In this document: positions 1 to 6,977 of the stretch, in pieces
How the letters are laid out: each line of letters opens with the position of its first letter
Numbering within the stretch: the first letter of the stretch is position 1
Assembly (NCBI GenBank): GCA_038199985.1
Contig: JBBPYK010000054.1
Span: 109,190 to 173,189 of the forward strand
DNA length: 64,000 nt
DNA from: Arthrobacter_J sp038199985
GTDB taxonomy: Bacteria > Actinomycetota > Actinomycetes > Actinomycetales > Micrococcaceae
Direction: 5' to 3'
Made by a program: the position numbers and the translations under genes
Notes under the pieces: model-generated
Told to the model about the DNA's origin: nothing
Database searches by the model: none
Seen by the model: only the letters and a program-made list of their open reading frames with translations

Positions 1-551
1 TCCAGCCCAAGGACGAAGTTTCGTCCACATTTACCCTCGAGGAAATGCAGTCGATTGTTCAGGAATCAACGAGGCACGGTCTGGTGGCCGATGAATCGGG
101 GATAATCCACGGAGCACTTGAGTTTTCGGGGCAGACGGCGCGACGCACCATGGTCCCGTTGGATGAATTGGTCACTCTGGGAACCGATTCGACCCCGGCG
201 GACTTTGAGCGCGCCGTGAGCCGCACCGGCTTCTCGAGATTCGTGCTCGTAGATGGAGAAGGTCGGCTCACCGGTTATATGCATCTCAAGGACATCATGT
301 CGATCCCGCAGGAGCAGTTTTGCCAGCCGTTCACGGAAACAACGGTCCGCTCTCTGGCGAATCTGGCGTTGGACGACGAGATTGAGGATGGGATGGCAGT
401 GATGCAACGCACAGGCTCTCATCTCGCCCGTGTTCTGGGACCTGATGGCGCTACTCAAGGCGTGTTGTTCCTAGAAGACGTTATTGAGCAGCTGATCGGT
501 GAGATTCACGATGTTACGCAGTCTCAGGGGCTTCGGCGGACGGGCAGATAG
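1..551 (+). CDS. CBS-pair membrane protein (CNNM/HlyC-CorC type), C-terminal part
   Basis: The reading frame is open from the left edge (first whole codon at base 3) and stops at 551, so only about 182 C-terminal codons are present. The visible part has the helix that follows the DUF21/CNNM membrane domain, then two CBS domains: one around the segment TMVPLDELVTLG and GYMHLKDIM, the second ending with GVLFLEDVIEQLIGEI. This is the usual order in the hemolysin/CorC family, whose members are membrane proteins linked to divalent-metal transport or tolerance. The C-terminal CorC_HlyC domain of the longest members is absent: the protein ends about 15 residues after the second CBS domain. The membrane domain lies outside the window, so family placement rests on the CBS pair only. 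It is followed by the divergently unrelated zinc-uptake operon 90 bp downstream. Confidence 0.85.
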   Translation, partial: QPKDEVSSTFTLEEMQSIVQESTRHGLVADESGIIHGALEFSGQTARRTMVPLDELVTLGTDSTPADFERAVSRTGFSRFVLVDGEGRLTGYMHLKDIMSIPQEQFCQPFTETTVRSLANLALDDEIEDGMAVMQRTGSHLARVLGPDGATQGVLFLEDVIEQLIGEIHDVTQSQGLRRTGR

Positions 552-567
552 GTCTAATACTTAAGCG

Positions 568-588
568 TTATGCGAATGGTTCGCATTA
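568..588. promoter_or_regulatory. Zur-type operator upstream of znuA
   Basis: A perfect inverted repeat ATGCGAA-tgg-TTCGCAT spans 570-586. Its form, arms separated by three bases with a central AATGRTT-like core, matches the Zur/Fur-type boxes known in actinobacteria. It lies about 55 bp before znuA. A TAnnnT hexamer (TAAGCT, 593-598) sits just downstream as a possible -10, so a bound repressor would cover the -35 region. A zur gene lies at the other end of the same locus. Regulation by zinc is inference from motif and context. Confidence 0.7.
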
Positions 589-641
589 GCGCTAAGCTGA
601 TGAGGTAGCGACTCCACAGACTGTCAAATGATTGAAGGCCG

Positions 642-1616
642 ATGCGTATTACAGCTGGATTCCGTTTACTCGCGTGCTTTTCTGGCGCAGTTCTTGCCCT
701 CAGCGCTTGTGGCGCCCCCACCGGAGAGGCAGGAAAACCAGAATCCGGGGATTCACTGGCCGTCGTTGCCTCCACCGACGTTTACGGGAGCATTGCACGT
801 CACGTTGGTGGAGACCGTATACGGGTTACCTCCATCATTTCTGGTCCAACTCAGGACCCGCACTCCTACGAGGCGACAGTGAGAGACAAACTTGCGGTCT
901 CCGAGGCAGACGTCGTCGTGTTCAACGGCGGCGGGTATGACGGTTTCATGGAGAAGTTGGCAGATAGCGTCGATATTCCCGCGGATCGCGTCATCTCGGC
1001 CGTAGACGTTTCGGAGTTGGACCGTGAATCCGGCGAAGACCTTCATGGTAGCGAGGACTCCCAACAGGACGAGGACCTTCATGACCATGGAACCTTCAAT
1101 GAGCACGTCTGGTATGACCTGCACTCCATGACGCTGCTGATCGCCGAAATCGCGCGAGCGCTGGGTGAAGTGGACCCCGGCGGAGCCGTCGAATTTGATC
1201 GAAATGCTGAGAACATCACGGCTTCCCTTAACGCTCTCGACGAAGATCTGGTCACGCTCGCCCAGAAAGTGCATGGAGCCTCGGTAGCGGTAACCGAACC
1301 CGTCCCGCTCTATTTATTGGAGCGCGCCGGGTTTGAAAATCGCACTCCCGCTGCCTATACCGAGGCCCTGGAAGAGGGGACGGACGTTTCCCTCGTGGCG
1401 ATGAGGAACATGGAAAGATTAGTAGAACAGAAACAAATCGCGTTCCTCGCCTACAACCGGCAAACAGAGAGTCAGCAGACTGAAGCCATCCGGGATGTCG
1501 CGGAAGAAGCCGGAGTTCCGATAGTGAACTTCACGGAAACGCTTCCGGAGGACCAGGACTACGTGGATTGGATGGAGCGGAACGTGGAGGCGGTGACTCA
1601 AGCCGTTGGAAAGTGA
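642..1616 (+). CDS. znuA: Zinc ABC transporter substrate-binding lipoprotein
   Basis: This 324-residue protein begins with a lipoprotein signal whose lipobox is LSAC (Cys23), so it should be lipid-anchored outside the membrane. It has the cluster A-I metal-binding fold of ZnuA/TroA proteins. Candidate ligands are His74 in DPHSYEAT and His155 in NEHVWYDL, preceded by a flexible His/Asp-rich loop (residues about 131-150) typical of zinc rather than manganese binders. The usual third histidine is replaced in the segment VAVTEPVPLYLLE, as I recall is common in actinobacterial members. The start at 642 gives the complete signal peptide; GAAGG at 634-638 is a close but short-spaced ribosome site. 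It overlaps the ATPase gene by 11 bp. Zinc is inferred from the His-rich loop and the Zur-type operator; manganese cannot be excluded. Confidence 0.88.
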   Translation: MRITAGFRLLACFSGAVLALSACGAPTGEAGKPESGDSLAVVASTDVYGSIARHVGGDRIRVTSIISGPTQDPHSYEATVRDKLAVSEADVVVFNGGGYDGFMEKLADSVDIPADRVISAVDVSELDRESGEDLHGSEDSQQDEDLHDHGTFNEHVWYDLHSMTLLIAEIARALGEVDPGGAVEFDRNAENITASLNALDEDLVTLAQKVHGASVAVTEPVPLYLLERAGFENRTPAAYTEALEEGTDVSLVAMRNMERLVEQKQIAFLAYNRQTESQQTEAIRDVAEEAGVPIVNFTETLPEDQDYVDWMERNVEAVTQAVGK

Positions 1617-2421
1617 TAGCAAGACGTTGGCCGTTGAACTGACGGAGGCTGGCCTCAGCTTTGGTAATAGGACACTCTGGTCAGATCTCACCGTCCGTGT
1701 CCGCCGCGGTGAATTTCTCGCAGTTCTGGGCCCCAACGGCTCTGGTAAGACAACATTCTTGAAAGTCCTACTCGGTCTCCAGAACCTATCCTCAGGGACG
1801 GTCGCCGTCAGCGGGCGTGCAGTCAGCCGGGGAAACCGTCACATCGGCTATATACCCCAACAGAAGTCGTTTCCCACAGATACGCCTCTGCGAGCGAGAG
1901 ACCTTGTGGGGTTGGGGCTGGACGGCCACCGCTGGGGGGTCCGCATGGGAGGTCGACAGCACAAACACCGGGTGGATGAGCTACTCAACACTGTCGGCGC
2001 GGGTGACTACGCGAACGCTCCTGTGGGGGAACTCTCCGGTGGCGAACAGCAACGGCTACGGGCAGCGCAGGCCCTTGCCTCGGATCCTGATGTGCTCCTA
2101 TGCGACGAGCCGCTACTTTCTCTTGACCTCCACCATCAACAGGCCGTGACCGCGCTGATCAACCGGCAGCGTGTAGAGCACGGCGCTGCTGTAATCTTCG
2201 TGACTCATGAGATCAACCCCATCATCGACTACGTGGACCGAGTCTTGTACTTTGCCGGAGGCCAGTTCTGCATAGGGACTCCGCAGGAAGTCATGACTAC
2301 AGAAGTTCTCTCTAACCTCTACCAGAGCCACGTTGAAGTCCTTCATAGCAACGGCCGAATCGTGGTTGTTGGGCTCCCGGATGTCACTACCCATGATCAC
2401 CATGAAGAGGACGCGTCATGA
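1606..2421 (+). CDS. znuC: Zinc ABC transporter ATP-binding protein
   Basis: A 271-residue ABC ATPase that would energise zinc import on the cytoplasmic face. The Walker A motif GPNGSGKTT is at residues 42-50, the signature LSGGEQQR at 143-150 and Walker B LLCDEP at 164-169, followed by a switch histidine in FVTHEI. The best start is the TTG at 1606, which overlaps the znuA stop and implies translational coupling; no ATG lies near in frame. The C-terminus is His/Asp/Glu-rich (THDHHEEDAS), a feature seen in some metal-transporter ATPases. The stop overlaps the permease start by four bases (ATGA). Confidence 0.88.
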   Translation: MESDSKTLAVELTEAGLSFGNRTLWSDLTVRVRRGEFLAVLGPNGSGKTTFLKVLLGLQNLSSGTVAVSGRAVSRGNRHIGYIPQQKSFPTDTPLRARDLVGLGLDGHRWGVRMGGRQHKHRVDELLNTVGAGDYANAPVGELSGGEQQRLRAAQALASDPDVLLCDEPLLSLDLHHQQAVTALINRQRVEHGAAVIFVTHEINPIIDYVDRVLYFAGGQFCIGTPQEVMTTEVLSNLYQSHVEVLHSNGRIVVVGLPDVTTHDHHEEDAS

Positions 2422-3314
2422 GACTGATGCTGGACTCCGGAGACGTGCTGCACTCAATCTTCAACTTCGATGACTACGCCCAATTGCTACCACTTGTCCA
2501 GAACTCCCTCTGGGCGGGCCTCATCCTCGGTCTTGTAGGCGGCCTCGTCGGTACCTTCGTGATGATGCGGGACTTAGCTTTCGCTGTCCATGGCATCGCT
2601 GAGTTGTCTTTCGCGGGGGCCGCGTTCGCCCTGTTAATAGGCGTCAATGTAGTCATGGGGTCGTTGATCGGCTCAGTGATAGCGGCGCTCATCCTGGCCT
2701 TTATGGGGCTGCGAGCACGTGACCGCAACTCAATCATCGGGGTCGTCATGCCGTTTGGTCTTGGCCTAGGGATCTTGTTCCTAGCTCTCTACGAGGGTCG
2801 TTCGGCAAACAAATTTGGGTTGCTCACAGGTCAGATCGTCGCGGTGGACACCGTCCAGCTCAATCTGCTCGCGAGCTGCGCCGCCGTCGTCGTCGTCGCG
2901 CTCGTCGCGATATGGCGGCCGTTGACGTTTGCCAGCGTGGATCCGGACCAGGCCGAAGCTCGTGGGGTTCCCGTCCGCGGACTGTCGTTACTCTTCATGT
3001 TCGTACTGGGGCTGTCCGTGGCCCTGTCTATCCAGGTTGTTGGAGCGCTTCTTGTTCTAGCACTGCTCATCACACCAGCGGCCGCGGCTTTGCGGGTTAC
3101 GTCAGCGCCCTTGCTGGTGGTCATTCTCAGCGTCGCCTTTGCCACGACGTCCGTGGTGGGCGGGACGCTTCTGGCACTCGGGGGACGGATACCGATCAGT
3201 CCCTACGTAACCACTGTGTCCTTCTTAATCTATGTGATCTGTCGCTTGATCAGCTGGCGGCGGAGCATTCACGGCACCACCCGAAAATCTCTACGGTATG
3301 CGCAACCTGCGTAA
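2418..3314 (+). CDS. znuB: Zinc ABC transporter permease
   Basis: A 298-residue integral membrane protein of the ABC-3 (ZnuB/MntB) permease family, with about eight hydrophobic segments spread over its length. It starts four bases inside znuC. The short cytoplasmic tail after the last membrane segment (about residues 275-298, basic) is encoded antisense to the end of zur: the two genes converge and overlap by 65 bp (3250-3314). Together with znuA and znuC it makes a complete three-part importer. Confidence 0.87.
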   Translation: MRLMLDSGDVLHSIFNFDDYAQLLPLVQNSLWAGLILGLVGGLVGTFVMMRDLAFAVHGIAELSFAGAAFALLIGVNVVMGSLIGSVIAALILAFMGLRARDRNSIIGVVMPFGLGLGILFLALYEGRSANKFGLLTGQIVAVDTVQLNLLASCAAVVVVALVAIWRPLTFASVDPDQAEARGVPVRGLSLLFMFVLGLSVALSIQVVGALLVLALLITPAAAALRVTSAPLLVVILSVAFATTSVVGGTLLALGGRIPISPYVTTVSFLIYVICRLISWRRSIHGTTRKSLRYAQPA

Positions 3315-3630
3315 ATCCGTGCTCATCTGCGATACCTAGCGCCCACTGCTCGAAGGCAGGAGCCTCAATCTCCACTGCCTTGCCACAGTTTCGGCACAAC
3401 AGGTGATGGTGATGGTGTTCAATGGCGCACCGACGGTACACGGCCTCACCGTCGCCGCTGCGCAGCACGTCCACGAGTTGATCGTCCGACATTGACTGCA
3501 GAATGCGATATACAGTGGCCAGGGACACGGACTCTCCGCGCTCATGCATGAGCCGGTACAACTCCTGGGCGCTCACGAAGTCCGTCAGACTGTCCAGCGT
3601 TCTGCTGACCGCGAGCCGCTGCTTTGTCAT
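3250..3630 (-). CDS. zur: Fur-family zinc uptake regulator (Zur)
   Basis: From the ATG at 3630 this is a 126-residue Fur-family repressor: a winged-helix DNA-binding half (recognition region SLATVYRILQSM), then a metal/dimer half with HHHHH at residues 72-76 and two structural CxxC pairs (Cys79/82 and Cys119/122). Zur, not Fur, is inferred from the adjacent znuABC and its operator. The start is uncertain. The ATG at 3630 has no ribosome site and no -10 at leaderless spacing, while a perfect AGGAGG (3696-3701) lies five bases before an in-frame ATC at 3690, which would add 20 residues resembling the N-terminal tails of related regulators. A GATAAT at 3728-3733 could be its -10. The gene overlaps znuB tail to tail. 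Confidence 0.88.
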   Translation of the reverse strand: MTKQRLAVSRTLDSLTDFVSAQELYRLMHERGESVSLATVYRILQSMSDDQLVDVLRSGDGEAVYRRCAIEHHHHHLLCRNCGKAVEIEAPAFEQWALGIADEHGFTQVAHTVEIFGWCRECSAAS

Positions 3631-3727
3631 GCGGGGTTCGGGTGTCTTTGTTGGCTGGGGTGGATCCTTAGCAGCCGGATCGTTCTGGATGGGAGCCTCC
3701 TGGGGCGGGAATCTGGGTGTACCTCAG

Positions 3728-3733
3728 ATTATC
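3728..3733 (-). promoter_or_regulatory. Candidate -10 of zur
   Basis: The minus strand reads GATAAT here, five of six bases of the TATAAT consensus, 27 bases before the AGGAGG at 3696-3701. No convincing -35 is seen. Confidence 0.35.
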
Positions 3734-3763
3734 AGCCGGTACATGCTGTTTTCCGGGCAGGAG

Positions 3764-3769
3764 TACGCT
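3764..3769 (+). promoter_or_regulatory. -10 hexamer, leaderless spacing (MBL-fold gene)
   Basis: TACGCT fits TAnnnT and ends six bases before the ATG at 3776, the spacing expected for a leaderless transcript. Confidence 0.45.
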
Positions 3770-3775
3770 TGCAGC

Positions 3776-4432
3776 ATGAAGATGACAAAGCATGGTCATT
3801 CCTGTGTCCGGCTGGAAAAGAACGACATCGTCTTGGTCCTTGATCCAGGCACACTTTCCCGGGTCCCCGAGGCGTTGGACGGTGCAAACGCAATCCTCGT
3901 CACCCATGAGCACCCGGATCATATCGATCAGGAAATTGTGCTGGCCTTTATGGCTCGGGAACCGGCTGTGGAGCTCTACGCGCCGCGAAGTGTCGCTGCT
4001 CTGCTTGCCAATACAACCCCCGCGGTAGCGTCTCGGATTCACCCTCTGGAGGCTGGTGAGTCTGCTGAGTTATTTGGTTTTCAGGTTCGTGCTGTGGGCG
4101 GACAGCACGCATTGATCCACCCGCGGATACCGGTTGTGGCCAATCTGGGTTATGTGATCGATGAAACTCTTTACCACCCCGGAGATTCGTTCATCGTGCC
4201 GGAGGGCGCTGACATCCGGACTCTGCTGGTACCGCTGCACGCCCCGTGGTCCAAGACCGCCGAAGTCATCGACTTTGTCATCGCGGTTCGTCCGGATCAG
4301 GCGTTTCCCGTTCATGATGCGCTGCTCAATGATGCAGGCAAAGCTCTCGTTACGAACCTTCTGCGGTCCATCGCATCTTCCTATGGGACAACGTTCGAGG
4401 GCCTGAAGGCCGGAGACAGCATTATCGTGTGA
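3776..4432 (+). CDS. Metallo-beta-lactamase-fold hydrolase (UlaG-like)
   Basis: A 218-residue cytoplasmic protein beginning MKMTKHGHSC. It carries the metal-binding signature THEHPDHID at about residues 46-54, further candidate ligands in VGGQHALIH and YHPGDS, and a terminal His in FPVHDAL, as in the small MBL-fold hydrolases related to UlaG. The substrate cannot be told. The frame is open back to 3503, but the ATG at 3776 starts the conserved fold and has a TACGCT -10 six bases upstream, so the extension is rejected. It is divergent from zur and converges on the Cds1-like gene with a 3-bp gap. Confidence 0.85.
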   Translation: MKMTKHGHSCVRLEKNDIVLVLDPGTLSRVPEALDGANAILVTHEHPDHIDQEIVLAFMAREPAVELYAPRSVAALLANTTPAVASRIHPLEAGESAELFGFQVRAVGGQHALIHPRIPVVANLGYVIDETLYHPGDSFIVPEGADIRTLLVPLHAPWSKTAEVIDFVIAVRPDQAFPVHDALLNDAGKALVTNLLRSIASSYGTTFEGLKAGDSIIV

Positions 4433-4435
4433 TCT

Positions 4436-5530
4436 TCACCCGATGGGGGAGTCGTCCCACGTTCCCGTAGCAAAGAAGTGTTCAATGACACGTGTGTAGG
4501 GCTCCGTCATCAGATTCTGAGACGTAAGCCATTTGTTGTCGTAGTAGGTGCAAGCGTAGCGGTCGCCGTCGTCGCACATTAGGGATACGATGCTGCCCTG
4601 GCGCCCCTCCTCGATCATTGTGGCAATCAGTTGCCACACACCCCATAGGTTGGTTCCGGTTGATGGTCCGGCACGAAACCCAGTCAGCGTCAGCAAGTGC
4701 TGCATCGCAGCCACGGATCCCGCGTCGGGTACCTGAATCATGTGGTCGATGACGTCCGGCACAAAACTGGGTTCTAAACGCGGCCGTCCGATTCCCTCAA
4801 TCCGGGATGGCTTCCCGATGGGTGTCGCGGAACGGTCAGCCCACCCCGGGTAAAACGCGGAATTTTCAGGGTCGACGACGGCGAGCGCTGTGTGGTGGCG
4901 GTGATAGCGCAGGTAGCGACCAATGGTGGCACTGGTTCCGCCAGTGCCTGCCCCGACCACAACCCATTCGGGTATGGGATGTGCTTCCAGAGCCAACTGC
5001 TCAAAGATGGACTCCGCGATGTTGTTGTTGCCTCGCCAGTCAGTGGCCCGTTCGGCGTAGGTGAATTGGTCCATGTAGTGGCCACCGCTGTTCGCGGCGA
5101 GTTCCTCGGCCGCAGCGTAGACCTCTGAAGCATGATCAACGAAGTGACAGGAGCCGCCGAACTGCTGAATGAGGGCTATCTTCTCCGGGCTGGTGGTACG
5201 GGTCATGACAGCGACGAATGGCAGGTCAAGAAGCTGAGCGAAGTAGGCCTCTGAAACAGCTGTGGAGCCGCTGGACGCTTCCACGATGGTTGTGCCTGCC
5301 GTGATCCAACCGTTGACGAGGCCGAACAGGAACAGCGAGCGTGCCAGTCTGTGCTTCAGGCTGCCCGTCCGGTGCGTTGATTCGTCTTTGAGGAATAACT
5401 CGATGCCCCAGTGCTCCGGCAACGGAACGGCATGCAGATGGGTGTCTGCAGAGCGGTTATTTTCGGTTTCGATACGTCGGATGGCCTCTGCGGCCCAGCG
5501 GCGGCCAGTGAGGTCTTTTAGGCTGTTCAC
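4436..5530 (-). CDS. PLP-dependent L-cysteine desulfhydrase, Cds1-like
   Basis: A 364-residue fold-type II PLP enzyme of the cysteine synthase family. The Schiff-base lysine is Lys59 in HRTGSLKHRLA, followed by the substrate-binding EASSGSTAVSEA and a glycine-rich phosphate loop VVGAGTGGTSATIG. The arrangement and the tail (MCDDGDRYACTYYD) resemble the actinobacterial Cds1 subgroup, which degrades L-cysteine to sulfide, ammonia and pyruvate, rather than CysK/CysM. The start is GTG at 5530, with TAGGCT (5537-5542) six bases upstream, so the mRNA is probably leaderless. It is transcribed away from a 3-mercaptopyruvate sulfurtransferase, which supports a role in sulfide or sulfane-sulfur metabolism. 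A cysteine synthase activity is the main alternative. Confidence 0.8.
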   Translation of the reverse strand: MNSLKDLTGRRWAAEAIRRIETENNRSADTHLHAVPLPEHWGIELFLKDESTHRTGSLKHRLARSLFLFGLVNGWITAGTTIVEASSGSTAVSEAYFAQLLDLPFVAVMTRTTSPEKIALIQQFGGSCHFVDHASEVYAAAEELAANSGGHYMDQFTYAERATDWRGNNNIAESIFEQLALEAHPIPEWVVVGAGTGGTSATIGRYLRYHRHHTALAVVDPENSAFYPGWADRSATPIGKPSRIEGIGRPRLEPSFVPDVIDHMIQVPDAGSVAAMQHLLTLTGFRAGPSTGTNLWGVWQLIATMIEEGRQGSIVSLMCDDGDRYACTYYDNKWLTSQNLMTEPYTRVIEHFFATGTWDDSPIG

Positions 5531-5536
5531 TGACTC

Positions 5537-5542
5537 AGCCTA
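5537..5542 (-). promoter_or_regulatory. -10 hexamer, leaderless spacing (Cds1-like gene)
   Basis: The minus strand reads TAGGCT, ending six bases before the GTG start at 5530. Confidence 0.45.
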
Positions 5543-5635
5543 CAAGTTCTCCAGGCTTGACTGCGTCACTTCTCAGGGGCGGCCTGCACGAGCGTTGGCG
5601 CGCAGCGTGGCTATGTGGTGGACTTGCGTGGTCAA

Positions 5636-5655
5636 GACCGAATGTGTATTCGGTC
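5636..5655. promoter_or_regulatory. Perfect 8-4-8 palindrome, candidate operator
   Basis: GACCGAAT-gtgt-ATTCGGTC is a perfect inverted repeat with 8-bp arms. It lies between the divergent Cds1-like and sulfurtransferase genes, ends ten bases before the AAGGAG ribosome site (5665-5670) of the latter, and has the geometry of a dimeric repressor site. It could also fold as an RNA hairpin in the 5' leader. Confidence 0.45.
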
Positions 5656-5675
5656 ACAGTTAACAAGGAGTCTCT

Positions 5676-6533
5676 GTGAAAACCCTCATGGATGTACAGA
5701 CGCTGCAAGACCGGATGAACTCCGGCCTGCACACCGTCGTACTGGATGTCCGCTGGAGCCTGGGTGACCCCCACGGCCGCGAACACTACGTTAAAGCCCA
5801 TATTCCCGGTGCAGTTTATGTGGATCTGGAGGGCAAGCTTTCTGCGAATCCTTCATCTGCTGAGGGTCGGCATCCGTTGCCGGATCTAGATGAGCTGGAA
5901 GAGTCCGCACGGCAGTGGGGAATCAGCAAAGGCGACGTCGTCGTGGCTTACGACGATTGTGGAGGTCTTTCAGCGGCCCGGCTATGGTGGTTGCTGCGTC
6001 ACGCTGGGCTGGCCGAGGTTTACCTGCTCGACGGCGGCCTGACCGCTTGGCAGGACGCTGGCCTCGCTATCGAGGGTGGCGAAGAGCAGCATTGCTTGGG
6101 CACAGTAACGCTCAGCGCCTGCGCTATGTCCGTCACGGATATCGACTCTGTTACCAACTATGTTCGCGACGGTGTGCTCTTGGATGCGCGCTCCGAAGAG
6201 CGGTACCGCGGTGACGTTGAGCCGGTAGATGCCAGAGCGGGGCACATACCCGGCGCTGTGTCCGCGCCGACGTCGGAGAACCTTGCATCGAACCAGACGT
6301 TTCGGTCTGCCACTGAGCTACGACGTCGTTTTGAAGCGCTGGGCGTGACGGAAACTTCGAACGTCGCGGTCTACTGCGGCTCGGGCGTTACCGCGGCACA
6401 TGAGGTCGCCGCCCTGGAAATCGCTGGCTTCAATGCCGCACTGTACCCGGGCTCTTGGTCACAATGGTCCGCCAGGGGGGACCTGCCGGTGGAAACATCT
6501 CCCGGGACGTCCACCTATTCGCACAGTGCATAA
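5676..6533 (+). CDS. 3-mercaptopyruvate/thiosulfate sulfurtransferase
   Basis: A 285-residue protein of two rhodanese domains: an N-terminal, non-catalytic one (about 1-135) and a C-terminal catalytic one (about 155-275). The active loop is CGSGVTA with Cys234. CGSGVTA is the 3-mercaptopyruvate sulfurtransferase form, in contrast to CRKGVTA of thiosulfate rhodanese, so mercaptopyruvate is the likelier sulfur donor. The start is GTG at 5676 with a strong AAGGAG five bases upstream, unlike many leaderless neighbours. It faces the Cds1-like gene across a shared 145-bp control region and is followed nine bases later by the HIT gene. Confidence 0.87.
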   Translation: MKTLMDVQTLQDRMNSGLHTVVLDVRWSLGDPHGREHYVKAHIPGAVYVDLEGKLSANPSSAEGRHPLPDLDELEESARQWGISKGDVVVAYDDCGGLSAARLWWLLRHAGLAEVYLLDGGLTAWQDAGLAIEGGEEQHCLGTVTLSACAMSVTDIDSVTNYVRDGVLLDARSEERYRGDVEPVDARAGHIPGAVSAPTSENLASNQTFRSATELRRRFEALGVTETSNVAVYCGSGVTAAHEVAALEIAGFNAALYPGSWSQWSARGDLPVETSPGTSTYSHSA

Positions 6534-6542
6534 GGAGTAAAG

Positions 6543-6977
6543 GTGAGTACGCTTTTCACGAAGATTATTGACGGAGAGATCCCCGGTCGCTTCGTCTGGA
6601 AAGACGACGACGTCGTCGCGTTTCTGACCATTGCGCCATTGACACGTGGCCACACGCTAGTGGTTCCGCGTGAGGAGATCAGTGCCTGGACAGATGCAGG
6701 CGCCGGCATCATGGAGCACTTGATGGGTGTAGCGAAGGCTATCGGCAAGGTTCAGGTGAGTGCACTCAAAGCCGACCGTGCTGGACTCGTCATCGCCGGA
6801 TTCGAAGTTGACCACCTCCATATCCATGTGTTTCCGGCCCAGTCTATGGCGGATTTTGACTTCGCGCGGGCGGATCAAAATCCTGATCCGACATCGATGG
6901 ATGAGGTGGCCGAGACACTCCGGAAAGGTCTTCGGGATGCTGGCTATGAGCAGACAGTGCCCAGAATCGGCAGTTAA
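6543..6977 (+). CDS. HIT-family nucleotide hydrolase/transferase
   Basis: A 144-residue HIT protein with the catalytic triad motif HLHIHVF (His91, His93, His95) and the N-terminal FVWKDDDVVAFLTIAPLTRGH. HIT enzymes hydrolyse phosphoramidate or dinucleoside phosphate bonds of AMP derivatives; which substrate is used cannot be read. The GTG start has AAGGAG nearby, and the gene lies nine bases after the sulfurtransferase, so it is likely co-transcribed. Its last four bases overlap the 3' end of hrpA on the other strand. Confidence 0.88.
   Translation: MSTLFTKIIDGEIPGRFVWKDDDVVAFLTIAPLTRGHTLVVPREEISAWTDAGAGIMEHLMGVAKAIGKVQVSALKADRAGLVIAGFEVDHLHIHVFPAQSMADFDFARADQNPDPTSMDEVAETLRKGLRDAGYEQTVPRIGS

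Noticed and set aside
3503..3775. Upstream extension of the MBL-fold gene
   Set aside because: It runs antisense through zur and its promoter; the conserved fold and the -10 both place the start at 3776.
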